Assembly (NCBI GenBank): GCA_020850755.1
Contig: JADZEB010000011.1
Coordinates: 1 to 64,000 of the forward strand
Direction: 5' to 3'
Length of the DNA: 64,000 nt
Source: Alphaproteobacteria bacterium
Lineage (GTDB): Bacteria > Pseudomonadota > Alphaproteobacteria > Acetobacterales > Acetobacteraceae
Below, one piece after another: positions 34,409 to 46,276 of the stretch (the stretch's first letter is position 1; every line of letters begins with the position of its first letter). A program made the position numbers and the translations under genes. Under the pieces are notes generated by a model. It searched no databases. It saw only the letters and a list, made by a program, of their open reading frames with translations, and had not been told where the DNA came from.

Positions 34409-35050
34409 CTATCCAGCGGGCGCAGATCGGACGCGGGCCGCACGGATGCCGCTCGCCGAGGCGGCGTGCTGCGGCGCAACCAGGAACAGCCAGGCCGGCG
34501 GAGCCATCTCGGCCAGGACCGCCGCCTCGCGCTCGCGCCGCCGGGAGCGCCGCAGACGGCCGGCCGCCTGGCTGGCCAGACTTTTATAATTGTAGGAAGG
34601 CCGGGGATGCGTCGCAATGGAAACGCGCATGACAATCTCCCGCCAGCGGCGCCAGCGCGGCAGCTGGCGCAGATTGTCGGCCCCGAGCAGCAGCACGAAG
34701 CGCAGCCGCGGAAAGCGCTGGCGCAGCCGGCGGATGGTGTCGATCGTATAGCGCACGCCCCAGGCGGCCTCGATCGCGCTGGCGACCAGGCGCGGATGGC
34801 CGCCGATCGCCGCGCGCGCCGAGGCCAGCCGCTCGGAGAGCGGCGCCATGCCCGCCACCGGCTTGAGCGGGTTCTGCGGCGAAACCAGCCACCACACGGC
34901 CGAAAGCCTGAGCCGGCGCAGCGCCATCAGCGAGAGCTGGCGGTGCCCTTCATGCGCCGGGTTGAACGAGCCGCCCAGTATGCCGACGCGCCCGGCGCGG
35001 CGATCGCCCCAGCGCGGCAATGGATCGGGTGGCAAGACCCCGGGCGCCAC
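34409..35050 (-). CDS. nadD: Nicotinate-nucleotide adenylyltransferase
   Basis: Adenylyltransferase joining ATP and nicotinate mononucleotide in NAD synthesis. The nucleotidyltransferase motif is GILGGSFNPAHEGH, followed by VWWLVSPQNPLK and LLGADNLRQLPRW. The C-terminal SxxxIR motif is SASGIRA. There is no ATG after the proA stop; the GTG at 35050 is my choice (213 aa), but TTG codons at 35035 and 35023 are alternatives. The order proA-nadD-rsfS is the usual alphaproteobacterial one. Confidence 0.88.
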   Translation of the reverse strand: MAPGVLPPDPLPRWGDRRAGRVGILGGSFNPAHEGHRQLSLMALRRLRLSAVWWLVSPQNPLKPVAGMAPLSERLASARAAIGGHPRLVASAIEAAWGVRYTIDTIRRLRQRFPRLRFVLLLGADNLRQLPRWRRWREIVMRVSIATHPRPSYNYKSLASQAAGRLRRSRRREREAAVLAEMAPPAWLFLVAPQHAASASGIRAARVRSAPAG

Positions 35051-35184
35051 GGATGGCGGCGCGTTGGGCAGACGCGGCGCGGGTCGCGGTCCGGCCTTTG
35101 GCGAGACACGACGGGCCTGCCGGCGCGGGGCAAGTGCCGCCGCACCGCCGGCGCGTCTGCCCCCCTTCCTGGCGCGGGCGCCGC

Positions 35185-36468
35185 TCAGGGGCGCACCTGC
35201 CCGCTGCCGCGGACGAGGTATTTCATGGTGGTAAGCTGTTCCACCCCCACCGGCCCGCGCGCATGCAGCTTGCCGGTGGCGATACCGATCTCGGCACCGA
35301 AGCCGAACTCGCCGCCATCGGCGAACTGGGTCGAGGCGTTGTGCAGCGCGATCGCGGAATTGACGCCGGCCAGGAACGCCTCGGCCGCCTTGGTGTCGGC
35401 GGTGATGATCGCGTCCGTATGCTCGCTGCCGTGGCGGTTGACATGCGCCACCGCCTCGGCCACCCCGCCCACCAGCTTCACCGACAGGATCGCGTCCAGC
35501 CACTCGGTGTCGAAATCCTCCGGCCCGGCGGCGGGCAGTCCGGGCAGGATCGCGCGCGCCTCGGGGCAGGCGCGGAAGGTGCAGCCCTTGGCGGCAAGGT
35601 CGGCGACGATCTGCGGCAGGAGCGCGGGCGCGATGGCGCGGTCGATCAGCAACGTTTCGGTCGCGCCGCAGACGCCGGTGCGGCGCAGCTTGGCGTTCAG
35701 CACCACCGCGCGCGCCATGGCCGGATCGGCGGCGGCATGGACATAGGTGTGGCAGCGCCCCTCATAGTGGCCGAGGGTCGCGACCCGGCTTTCCGTCAGC
35801 ACGCGCCCGACCAGGCTTTTCCCGCCCCTCGGCACGATCAGGTCGATCAGCCCGTGCCCGGCCAGCATGGCACCGACGAAGGCGCGCTCGGCGGTGGGTG
35901 CGACCTGGATCGCCGCCTCCGGCAGGCCGGCGGCGCGCAGGCCCGCGGCCAGCGCGGCATGGATCGCCTGCGCCGAATGATGGCTGTCCGACCCGCCGCG
36001 CAGGATCACGGCATTGCCGGCCTTGAGGCAGAGCGCGCCGGCATCGGCGGTGACATTCGGGCGGCTTTCATAGATCACGCCGATGACGCCGATCGGCACG
36101 GCGATGCGCCGGATGCGCAGGCCGTTCGGGCGCGTCCAGTCCGCCAGCACGCGGCCGAGCGGATCGGGCAGCGCGGCGATATCCTCAAGCCCCCTGGCCA
36201 TCGCCTCGATCCGCGCCGGATCGAGGGCAAGCCGGTCGAGGAAGGCCGAGCTCTGCCCGGCGGCACGCGCCGCCGCCATGTCGCGCTCGTTCGCGGCCTC
36301 AATCGCCGCCCTCTGGGCGCGGATTGCCCCCGCCCCTTCCCGCAGCGCCGCATCGCGCGCCGCGCCGGAAGCAAGCGCCAGCGCCTGCGCCGCATCCTTG
36401 GCCGCGCGCGCCATGCGGCCGAGCGCCGCCTCGGCGGTTTCGGGCGCGGCTTGCGCAACCAGATTCAT
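35185..36468 (-). CDS. proA: Gamma-glutamyl phosphate reductase
   Basis: 427-aa NADPH-dependent reductase, second step of proline synthesis, making glutamate-5-semialdehyde. Typical ALDH-like blocks are [43 protein letters not shown] and the catalytic Cys in [13 protein letters not shown]. The closing [24 protein letters not shown] block is also present (seen as [15 protein letters not shown]). It follows proB by 36 bp. Confidence 0.97.
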   Translation of the reverse strand: MNLVAQAAPETAEAALGRMARAAKDAAQALALASGAARDAALREGAGAIRAQRAAIEAANERDMAAARAAGQSSAFLDRLALDPARIEAMARGLEDIAALPDPLGRVLADWTRPNGLRIRRIAVPIGVIGVIYESRPNVTADAGALCLKAGNAVILRGGSDSHHSAQAIHAALAAGLRAAGLPEAAIQVAPTAERAFVGAMLAGHGLIDLIVPRGGKSLVGRVLTESRVATLGHYEGRCHTYVHAAADPAMARAVVLNAKLRRTGVCGATETLLIDRAIAPALLPQIVADLAAKGCTFRACPEARAILPGLPAAGPEDFDTEWLDAILSVKLVGGVAEAVAHVNRHGSEHTDAIITADTKAAEAFLAGVNSAIALHNASTQFADGGEFGFGAEIGIATGKLHARGPVGVEQLTTMKYLVRGSGQVRP

Positions 36469-36504
36469 CGGCCATACCTCCCGGCGTGGATGCGACGGCT
36501 GGGG

Positions 36505-38888
<2,384 letters not shown>

Positions 38889-39158
38889 CTATTCGGCGGC
38901 CTTCGGCAGCGGCATGACCGAGACGTAGACCTTGCCCTCGGCCTTGCGGCTGAACTCGACCTTGCCATCGACCAGCGCGAACAGGGTGTGGTCGCGGCCC
39001 ATGCCGACATTGCGCCCGGCGCAGACCTTGGTGCCGCGCTGGCGAACGAGGATGTTGCCGGCAAGCACCGCCTGCCCGCCCGAACGCTTCAGGCCAAGGC
39101 GGCGGCCTTCCGTGTCGCGGCCGTTGCGCGAGGAGCCGCCTGCTTTCTTGTGTGCCAT
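38889..39158 (-). CDS. rpmA: 50S ribosomal protein bL27
   Basis: 89-aa ribosomal protein with [20 protein letters not shown] at the start, the flexible N-terminal arm that reaches the peptidyl-transferase centre. [19 protein letters not shown] and [12 protein letters not shown] follow. It begins directly at MAHKK with no cleavable extension, as is usual for proteobacteria. It is 37 bp downstream of rplU. Confidence 0.98.
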   Translation of the reverse strand: MAHKKAGGSSRNGRDTEGRRLGLKRSGGQAVLAGNILVRQRGTKVCAGRNVGMGRDHTLFALVDGKVEFSRKAEGKVYVSVMPLPKAAE

Positions 39159-39195
39159 GGTGTGGTTCTCCGACCCGAAATCTGTGCTGGCGGGC

Positions 39196-39507
39196 TCAGG
39201 CGTTGATGGCGCCGATGCGCAGCACCGTCAGCTCCTGGCGGTGGCCGCGCTTGCGGCGCGAATTCTTGCGCCGGCGCTTCTTGAAGATGAGGACCTTCTC
39301 GCCGCGCTTCTGCTCGAGCACGGTGGCGGCCACGGACGCACCAGCGACCAGCGGCGCGCCGGTCTTGAGGCCGGCATCGCTGCCGACGGCCAGAACCTCG
39401 GCCAGGGTGACGGTGGCGCCCGGCTCGGCCTCGATCTTCTCGACGGTCAGCACCTGGTTGGGGCTGACACGATACTGTTTTCCGCCCGTGCGGATGACGG
39501 CATACAT
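39196..39507 (-). CDS. rplU: 50S ribosomal protein bL21
   Basis: 103-aa ribosomal protein. [20 protein letters not shown] is the canonical start; [20 protein letters not shown] and [11 protein letters not shown] are the rRNA-binding end. The ATG at 39507 is the family start although the frame is open upstream. First gene of the leftward cluster ending at the terminator near 33550. Confidence 0.98.
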   Translation of the reverse strand: MYAVIRTGGKQYRVSPNQVLTVEKIEAEPGATVTLAEVLAVGSDAGLKTGAPLVAGASVAATVLEQKRGEKVLIFKKRRRKNSRRKRGHRQELTVLRIGAINA

Positions 39508-39815
39508 GGCTGTGATCCCATTGATGGACTGGGTCTTTTTACGTTCTTGGCCCGCCCGCGCCTGCCGCCGAGGCGGATCGCGCAACCGGGCACAAACACG
39601 CAGGCGGAGCCCGAGGCCCCGCCGCGCGGGCGTGCTTATAGCCTTGGTGCGGGAGGGGAGTCAAATATCCCTGTGGCCCGCCCCGTTGCCGGCCCCGCCG
39701 CCCACCCAGCCACGCCTTGCAGAAGGACTGGGCGCCGCCTAGGCTGCCCAGCTAGACCCCGCGCGCGCCGCCCCGCCGGCCGCCGCCGATACCGATCGCA
39801 CAAGGGAGCCCCCGC
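39508..39815. other. Divergent intergenic region rplU / PhyH dioxygenase
   Basis: About 308 bp holding the promoters of the ribosomal-protein cluster (leftward) and the PhyH gene (rightward). I see no gene and no unambiguous promoter hexamers. The AAGGGAG box just before 39816 belongs to the dioxygenase gene. Confidence 0.5.
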
Positions 39816-40643
39816 ATGACCAAGTCGCTCACCCTGGAGCAGGTCGCCGCCTATCATCGCGACGGCGCGGTCTGGCCGATCGATGCCCTCACGGCCGAGG
39901 AAGTGGCGCGCTATCGCGGCCAGCTCGAAGCCTTCGAGAAGGCCGAGGGGGTTAGCCTCGGCAAGCATCCGCGCAAGCTGCGCGGCAAGACCCATCTCGT
40001 CTTCCCCTGGATGGCGGAACTGGTGCGCCATCCGCGCATCCTCGACGCGGTCGAGGATGTGCTCGGGCCGGACATCGTGCTGTTCCACCTCACCACCTGG
40101 ATCAAGGAGCCGGGCGACGGCAATTTCGTCCCCTGGCACCAGGACGGGGTCTATTTCCACTTGTTCCCCTACCAGCATGTCACCGCCTGGGTGGCGCTCA
40201 GCCCCTCGAACGAGCAGACCGGCTGCGTGCGCATCCTGCCCGGCAGCCACCGGCTCGGCCCGCAGAGCCACGAGGACAAGCCCTCGCCCACCAACCTGCT
40301 GTCCAACGGCCAGACGCTGGCGATGCCGGTGGAAACCAAGGGTGCCAAGCCGATGGTGCTCAAGCCCGGGCAGATCTCGCTGCATCACACCCATGTCTTC
40401 CACGCCTCCGACCCCAATACCGGCAATGACCGGCGCATCGGCGTGGGCATCTCCTACATCCCGGCCCATGTCATGCACACGAGCCCGGTGCGCATGACCG
40501 GCACGCTGGTGCGCGGCGAGGATCGCTACCACCATCTCGAACCCGAGCCGCGCCCGAATCCGGCTGATCCGGCCGCCGCCCTGGCCTTCCATGCCGAGGC
40601 GATGGGCCGCTTCTTCAACAGCCACCAGACCCACGCGCACTGA
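39816..40643 (+). CDS. Phytanoyl-CoA dioxygenase family (PhyH) oxygenase
   Basis: 275-aa Fe(II)/2-oxoglutarate-dependent oxygenase. The iron-binding HxD is in [12 protein letters not shown] and the distal His in [12 protein letters not shown]; the 2-oxoglutarate Arg is probably in [11 protein letters not shown]. Ends with HQTHAH. PhyH proteins hydroxylate many small substrates, and nothing around it suggests which. It has AAGGGAG upstream of its ATG. Confidence 0.88.
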   Translation: MTKSLTLEQVAAYHRDGAVWPIDALTAEEVARYRGQLEAFEKAEGVSLGKHPRKLRGKTHLVFPWMAELVRHPRILDAVEDVLGPDIVLFHLTTWIKEPGDGNFVPWHQDGVYFHLFPYQHVTAWVALSPSNEQTGCVRILPGSHRLGPQSHEDKPSPTNLLSNGQTLAMPVETKGAKPMVLKPGQISLHHTHVFHASDPNTGNDRRIGVGISYIPAHVMHTSPVRMTGTLVRGEDRYHHLEPEPRPNPADPAAALAFHAEAMGRFFNSHQTHAH

Positions 40644-40787
40644 GGGCAAGCGGCCGACCACCCGCCCGCCCGGTCCGTCCAGGGCACGCCGTCCAGGGCA
40701 CGCCGGGCCGATCGACAGTAGACCCCACGCCCGCCACAGCCAGACCGCGGCGAGAGGCCGCGTCATCCAAGGACAAGGAAGACCGCC

Positions 40788-41432
40788 ATGCTCCGCCCCA
40801 CCACCCTGTTCGTGACGCGGCTCGCGGGCCTGGCGGGGGCCGGCGCCCTCGCGCTCGCCCCTGCCGCGGCCCTGGCGCACCACCCGATGGGCGGCGAAAC
40901 GCCCGCCACCGCCTGGCACGGATTTCTCTCGGGCCTCGGCCACCCGGTGCTCGGGCTCGACCATCTTGCCTTCATGCTGGGCGTGGCCTGCCTCCTGGCC
41001 GTGTCTGGCGCGCCGGCCCTGCGCGCTGCCCTGTTCGCCGGCGCGAGCGTGGCCGGCACTGCGCTCGTCACCGCCGTCGGTGGCGTCACGCTGGCCGAGT
41101 GGGGCGTGGCGCTTTCCCTGCTGGCGGCGGCGCTGCTGCTGCTCCGTGGCTCGGCTCCCGCCGATACGCTGCTGAGCGCACTGCTGGTCGCGGGCGGCCT
41201 TGTGCATGGCGGCGCGCTGGCCGAGACCGTGATCGGCGCGGAAGCCACCCCGATCGCCACCTATCTGCTCGGTCTTGCCGCGATGCAGGCGCTTCTGGCC
41301 GTGGGGCTGACTCTCGCCGCCGGCAGGCTGCTCGCCGCGCGCCCGATGCTCTGGCCGATGGCCCCGCGCCTGATTGGCGTGATGCTGATAGCCGTGGCGG
41401 GACTTGGGCTCGCTGGCATGGTCCAGGCCTAG
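40788..41432 (+). CDS. HupE/UreJ-family membrane protein
   Basis: 214 aa with signal-like N-terminus and about six further helices. HHPMGGETPATAWHGFLSGLGHP followed by LGLDHLAFMLGVA is the HupE metal-site motif (seen as AHHPMGG and GLDHLAFML). HupE proteins are implicated in nickel or cobalt uptake for hydrogenase or urease. Neither enzyme is encoded in the window, so a general Ni/Co role is an inference. Its TAG stop abuts repeat copy D. Confidence 0.86.
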   Translation: MLRPTTLFVTRLAGLAGAGALALAPAAALAHHPMGGETPATAWHGFLSGLGHPVLGLDHLAFMLGVACLLAVSGAPALRAALFAGASVAGTALVTAVGGVTLAEWGVALSLLAAALLLLRGSAPADTLLSALLVAGGLVHGGALAETVIGAEATPIATYLLGLAAMQALLAVGLTLAAGRLLAARPMLWPMAPRLIGVMLIAVAGLGLAGMVQA

Positions 41433-41560
41433 GGCACGCTCGGTTCGGCTGGAAGCGGCCGAACGTAAGTCGTGCCCAGGCAAGGTTGCGATTCGCGAGC
41501 AGCTTGGTCCAATCCGGCAGCACCGCTGCGCGGTTCCGCAGTATTGCACGCCGCTCTGGC
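41433..41560 (+). repeat. Dispersed two-hairpin intergenic repeat, copy D
   Basis: GGCACGCTCGGTTCGGCT...GGCCGAACGTAAGTCGTGCC forms hairpin 1 with a few mismatches. Hairpin 2 (GGTCCAATCCGGCAGCACCG / CGGTTCCGCAGTATTGCAC) is the most eroded of the set. It begins right after the HupE stop codon. Confidence 0.85.
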
Positions 41561-41781
41561 ATCAGCGCGGCAACAGGCTGGCGAGCTCTGCCATGGCCAC
41601 GGACGGGGCGTCCAAGCCGGGCGGGGCGGGCGCGCCATGGCGGTCGTCTGCCACCAGGGCGGCGGCCGGTGGCACGTCGAGCCCGCGAAGCGTTGGCGCG
41701 ACGCGGTTCCCGGATCTGTTCGCATGCCTCACCCGCTCGCTTGCGCCGGCGGGGGCCTTTGGCTAGGGTGCGCCCCGCCGC

Positions 41782-41875
<94 letters not shown>

Positions 41876-41986
41876 CCAGAGGTTTCGCTGCGTTCCTCCA
41901 AGCTGCACGGGGATTTGCGGAAGGTGCCCGCAGACCTGCGCCACGCTTCACATTCTAGGTGGCGACGAAGGTCGCCCCAGTCGAGA

Positions 41987-42961
41987 TCACCGCGAGCCCT
42001 GGGCAGATGCCGGCGCGAGCAGCTTGGGTACGAGCCAGAGGTACGCGATCATTCCTAACAGTTCGACCAGCGACTGGAAAACGACCACGACGGTCGCCGT
42101 CTGCCATTGGGATGCGAGCGCCAGCGCGAGCGGCAGCACGACGAAGGAATTGCGGGTGCCGAGGCTGAATATGAGGGCGCGGGCTGAACCGAAAGGCAAA
42201 CCCATCGCGCGGGCCAGGAACACACCGATCAGCGCTGCCGCCAACAGGAAGGCGACGAACACCCCCAGCACATGACCGAGGACCGGGAGCGCGTCGGCCA
42301 CGGCCTGAACCTGCGAAGCAGCAATCAGGAACACGACAACGCCGAGCAGCGGAACCGGCAGCAACCCGATCTGCTCGACCAGCACCTCTCCCCTGCGACG
42401 CCGTTCCGCCCAGCGCTCCGTCAGCCAGGCCGCGATCAGGGGCAGGACGATCACGGTGAGGAAAATGAGGGCGATGCGTTCGCCGGACAGCAACTCAAGA
42501 AAGGCATTGCCCATGAAGAGCCAGAGGTAGACGGGCAGCAATCCAAGCTGCACCAGCAGGTTCACCGGCGTCGCGGCAATCGCCCGGCGCGCGTCGCCGC
42601 CGCCGAGATGCGTGAAGGTGATGTACCAGTCGGTGCATGGCACGAGCAGAACGAGAAGCACGCCCAGGCGGACTGCCGGATCGTCCGGCAGGAACGCGAG
42701 GAGACCCCAGACCGCCAACGGGATGAGCAGGAAGTTGCCTGCCAGCACCGCACCCATGAACCGGCCGTCGCGGAAGGCGTCCGGCAGGTGCGTCAGCGGA
42801 ACCTGGGTGAATGTCGTGTACAGCAGCAGCCCGAGCAACGGCCAGAGCATGGCCTCGAAGGGTTCGGAGACGCTCGGCGCGACGCTGCCGAGCGCGAGCC
42901 CCGAAAGGATCGTGGCGAGGTAGATCCAGACTTGGCGTCGCTCCAGCTGCTCTCGGGTCAT
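41987..42961 (-). CDS. Bile acid:sodium symporter / arsenite-efflux (ACR3-like) family permease
   Basis: 324-aa protein with ten predicted helices, beginning MTREQLERRQVWIYLATILSG. The conserved region LVLLVPCTDWYITFTHLGGGD includes a Cys in a helix, as in ACR3-type arsenite permeases, and LPLIAAWLTERWAER and GTRNSFVVLPLALALA also fit. It may export arsenite or transport an organic anion; no arsC or arsR is adjacent. Codon use looks less extreme in GC than in neighbouring core genes, which with the tRNA location hints at acquisition. Confidence 0.8.
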   Translation of the reverse strand: MTREQLERRQVWIYLATILSGLALGSVAPSVSEPFEAMLWPLLGLLLYTTFTQVPLTHLPDAFRDGRFMGAVLAGNFLLIPLAVWGLLAFLPDDPAVRLGVLLVLLVPCTDWYITFTHLGGGDARRAIAATPVNLLVQLGLLPVYLWLFMGNAFLELLSGERIALIFLTVIVLPLIAAWLTERWAERRRRGEVLVEQIGLLPVPLLGVVVFLIAASQVQAVADALPVLGHVLGVFVAFLLAAALIGVFLARAMGLPFGSARALIFSLGTRNSFVVLPLALALASQWQTATVVVVFQSLVELLGMIAYLWLVPKLLAPASAQGSR

Positions 42962-43861
42962 GTACGCGATTTCACTCGTATCCGTTGGATTGCCGCTGTC
43001 TTGTCCGACAGCAATGATCGTATCCGATTCTGGTGCATCACGCGCCGCATCGGCCAGCTGGACATGGATTGCCGCCGGGCCTTCCGTACCGTTGGCATTT
43101 CGCTGTACGACCAGCGCAAGGCTGCACGTCCAGCGCAAGGCAGCGCATGCGGCGAAATACGAAGGGATGGGCAGGAGGTGTTGCCGATTCTCCCGCGCCG
43201 ATCAGAGAGTTGGAGGATGCGTCCTCTCCCGCCGCCAACTACCGCGTCCAGGCTGCCGAATTGTTGCCGCTTTGCCCGGACACGCCGGGGCTGGCGCGCT
43301 TTGTGGCCCACGGACAGGGCCCCGTCCTGCGCCAAGCCCCGCAATCCGATCCTCTGCCCAAGCGGCCGGTCGCGGCTACGGAACGGGGGGAATTGGACCG
43401 ATCGAGTTGCGCCGCCCTGTTCGATCGCGCCAGACCATCTCCGCGGACATGATCCGATACCAATGCCCGCAACAGCACCAGCCCGCACTTGCCGGCCCCC
43501 GACCGGCGGCCTCTCGCAGCGACTGGTGGCCTCTCGTAGCACGACTGCGGCGCTTCCGACTGTGTTCCGGCGCCCCGCATCTCCAATCCTGCGCCCTGGC
43601 GTCAACCGGCCGCGAGTTCGCATGCGGGCATGCCGAGCCCGGAATCGCGCCGGCGTGAAGGCGAAGGCTCTCGCTCAAGCCGGCCGGCGACCAACTGCCA
43701 TGTAAATCCGCACGAACTTGACTATTCGATTGCATGGCATGTGGTTCATGAAAAACGAAAGGCAGACTAGACTGAAGTACAGCGTGGCAGCCATGTTGAC
43801 GGGTCGCCGGCTATGGTCATAGCGTTGCGCCCACACGCGCTGCCGTTGGCGGGAGGCCATG
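42962..43861. other. 900-bp region without a recognisable gene
   Basis: Between divergent genes. Open frames exist on the plus strand but none resembles a family, and their codon composition is unconvincing. The 43680-43800 part is distinctly AT-richer and probably carries the promoter of the downstream gene; TTGACT at 43718 could be a -35, but I see no good -10 at the right distance. The rest could be decayed coding DNA. Confidence 0.5.
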
Positions 43862-46261
43862 ATGGGCGATCTGAGCTACAAGAACCTGTTCCGCTACAAT
43901 GTCGTGCGCCCGCCGCGATCGGCCCGTCCGTCGAACGGGGAGCCGAGGACGCTCGCTCCCTATCTGCTGAGCTGGACCGGCAAGCCGAGCGACCTGATGA
44001 CCGGCATCGAGCGGGCCGACAGCCCGGAGGCGGCGCGCGCCCTGGCCGACCAGCACGCGAAGCGCTCGCCGTTCTTCGCGGCCCCGACACTCGAGGAGAG
44101 CGCCTGGTGGCCGCTGATCGAGACGGCGCGGCGCCTGCAACGGGCCGATCGCGGCAAGCCGCCCGCGGCGGCGATCGAGGCGCTGGCCGAGCGGCACAAG
44201 CCCGCCGACGTCAAGGCCCTCGCCGGCCGCTCCCGCGAGGTGTGGGACGACTACCTCGCCAGTGTCATGATCCAGCCGGCGGACGAGGCGCTCCGGGCGG
44301 GCCTCGTTGACGCCCTGCGCGGGGCAGAGGTCGCCCTTCGGGTTCGGCCGGCGGTTTCGTGGCCGGAGCTCGATGTGATCCTGGCTGCCTCGCCCGTGCT
44401 GTCGCCCATGCAGGCGAAGGCGGCCGGCGGCAAGTTCCGCAAGCGGTTTCCCTACGTCGCCGGCATCGCCGACCTGATGCTGGTCAAGGAGCGGCTCGAA
44501 GGATACCAGCGCGCCGCCATCGCCCATGTCGAGAACGTGATGGCGACCGAGGACCGGTCGCGCACCCTGCGCCAGCTCGACAGCACCTCGACAACAACGA
44601 CGACGGAGACGGAGCGGATCGAGGAGACATCGCGCGAGAGCACGACGGACACGCATCAGAGCCTGGCGAGCGAGGTCTCCGCGACACTCTCCACCCAGAC
44701 GAACATCACCACCGGCGTCTCGGCCTCGGCCTCCTTCGGCCCGGCGGTCCGGGTCGACACGAGCGCCGGCTTCGACTTCACCACCGCCAGCGAGGAGACG
44801 CGCAGCACGGCAGAGGAATACGCCCAGGATGTGGTCGAGAGCTCGGTCTCGAAGGTGACGGCACGCCAGCGCACCGAGACGGTCTCGGTGGTCCTGTCGG
44901 AGACCGAGGAGACGCATGTCCAGCGCTACGTCAACACGGCCCCGGGCGCGGAGCATGTGATCGGCGTCTACCGGCATCTCGATCAGGTCTGGCGCGCACA
45001 GGTCTTCAACTACGGTCGGCGGCTGATGCTCGACATCGTGGTGCCGGAGCCGGCGGCGCATTGGCGTATGTCGCGCCAGGAAGGAGCGGTCAGGAGCGAG
45101 CGGATCGCCGAACCGCCGGAACTGGACGTGAAGCAGACCGAGATCGACGAGACCAACTACGGCCGGCTGGCGGCGGAATACGGTGCCTCTGGCGTCGAAG
45201 GGCCGCCGATGAAGGAGGTCTTTGCCACCAAGTCGGTCACGATCGACGTGCCCAACCGCGGCGGCAGCCAGGCCAATTCGACCTCGCAGGTCCTGTCCCA
45301 GATCGCGCTGCCGAGCGGATACTACGCCGTCCAGGCCGTCGCCAGCTTCTACGCGACGAAGTGGGACAGCGACGACAAGAACCACGCGAAGATCCTGATG
45401 GAGGGCGACGAAACCGACATCGAAGGCGGCTCGAAGACGATCGCGCTGCAGCCCGTCATCGACCTGCTGGAGTTCGCGATCTACACCGACAACATGCAGG
45501 GCGGCGCAGCCACCGTGCGCGTCAAGTGCGTCATCTCGGACGCTCGCTGGGCCGCCTGGCAGAAATCCGTCTACGACGCGATCAAGGCCGCCAACGACAA
45601 GGCCTGGGACGCCTACCGCACGGAGCTGCAATCGAACGAGGCCGTCAAGGCGATGACGCAGCAGCAGATGCTGCCGGACGCCAAGCGGACGATCGAGCGG
45701 CAGGAGCTCAAGCATGGGGCGATCGCGATCCTGGCCGAGGAGAATTTCCAGGAGAACGGCGCCATCCGATTCGGCCCGCAGGCCGAGGACCCGGACCGGC
45801 TCTACCCGCTCATCGTCTTCGACGAAGCAAAGGCGGAGGGCCGCGTGGCCCGCTTCTTCGAGGAGGCCTTCGAGTGGGACCAGATGACCTACCTCTACTA
45901 CCCCTACTTCTGGGCGCGGCGGAAGGTCTGGTACGAACTGCTGGGCCAGGGCGATCCCGATATCCTGTTCGAGAACTTCCTGCGCGCCGGCGCGGCGCGC
46001 GTGAATCTCTCGGTGCGGCCGGGCTTCGAAGCGGCCGTGCTGTGGTTCATGGCGACCGGCGCGGTCTGGTTCGGCGGACCGGTGCCGACGGTCGGCGATC
46101 CGCTCTACGTCGCGATGATCGACGAGATCCGCGAGACCAAGGGCCTGTCGATGGACAATCCGGTTCCGGTCGGCGCGAGTTGGACCTACACGATGCCGAC
46201 CTCGCTCGTCGTGCTGGATCCCGACGACCGCATGATCCCGCCGCCCGGCCCGGCGCGTTGA
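43862..46261 (+). CDS. Large uncharacterised protein with a Thr/Ser/Glu-rich alternating tract
   Basis: 799 aa, no signal peptide or membrane helix. I do not recognise a named domain. Residues 240-360 are strikingly rich in T, S and E with alternating polar/hydrophobic stretches (STSTTTTTETERIEET, TGVSASASFGPAVRVDTSAG), reminiscent of the membrane-inserting hairpins of aerolysin-like beta-pore toxins. Then HVIGVYRHLDQVWRAQVFNYG and IVVPEPA come next. The C-terminal third is globular with YLYYPYFWARRKVWYEL and FENFLRAGAARVNL. GGGAGG precedes the tandem ATGs 43859/43862; 43862 has better spacing. Only 15 bp separate it from the next gene. Confidence 0.8.
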   Translation: MGDLSYKNLFRYNVVRPPRSARPSNGEPRTLAPYLLSWTGKPSDLMTGIERADSPEAARALADQHAKRSPFFAAPTLEESAWWPLIETARRLQRADRGKPPAAAIEALAERHKPADVKALAGRSREVWDDYLASVMIQPADEALRAGLVDALRGAEVALRVRPAVSWPELDVILAASPVLSPMQAKAAGGKFRKRFPYVAGIADLMLVKERLEGYQRAAIAHVENVMATEDRSRTLRQLDSTSTTTTTETERIEETSRESTTDTHQSLASEVSATLSTQTNITTGVSASASFGPAVRVDTSAGFDFTTASEETRSTAEEYAQDVVESSVSKVTARQRTETVSVVLSETEETHVQRYVNTAPGAEHVIGVYRHLDQVWRAQVFNYGRRLMLDIVVPEPAAHWRMSRQEGAVRSERIAEPPELDVKQTEIDETNYGRLAAEYGASGVEGPPMKEVFATKSVTIDVPNRGGSQANSTSQVLSQIALPSGYYAVQAVASFYATKWDSDDKNHAKILMEGDETDIEGGSKTIALQPVIDLLEFAIYTDNMQGGAATVRVKCVISDARWAAWQKSVYDAIKAANDKAWDAYRTELQSNEAVKAMTQQQMLPDAKRTIERQELKHGAIAILAEENFQENGAIRFGPQAEDPDRLYPLIVFDEAKAEGRVARFFEEAFEWDQMTYLYYPYFWARRKVWYELLGQGDPDILFENFLRAGAARVNLSVRPGFEAAVLWFMATGAVWFGGPVPTVGDPLYVAMIDEIRETKGLSMDNPVPVGASWTYTMPTSLVVLDPDDRMIPPPGPAR

Positions 46262-46276
46262 CCGCCGGAGACCAAG

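Noticed and set aside
43033..43452. Plus-strand open frame of about 140 codons as a possible gene
   Set aside because: No similarity, poor composition and no ribosome-binding site. A faint likeness of MDCRRAFRTVGISLYDQR at 43062 to the start of an IS3 OrfB was too weak to keep.
42272..43705. Very long open frames antisense to real genes, as here over the symporter gene
   Set aside because: High GC keeps shadow frames open. They have His/Arg/Gln-rich composition and run opposite to genes with clear family motifs.
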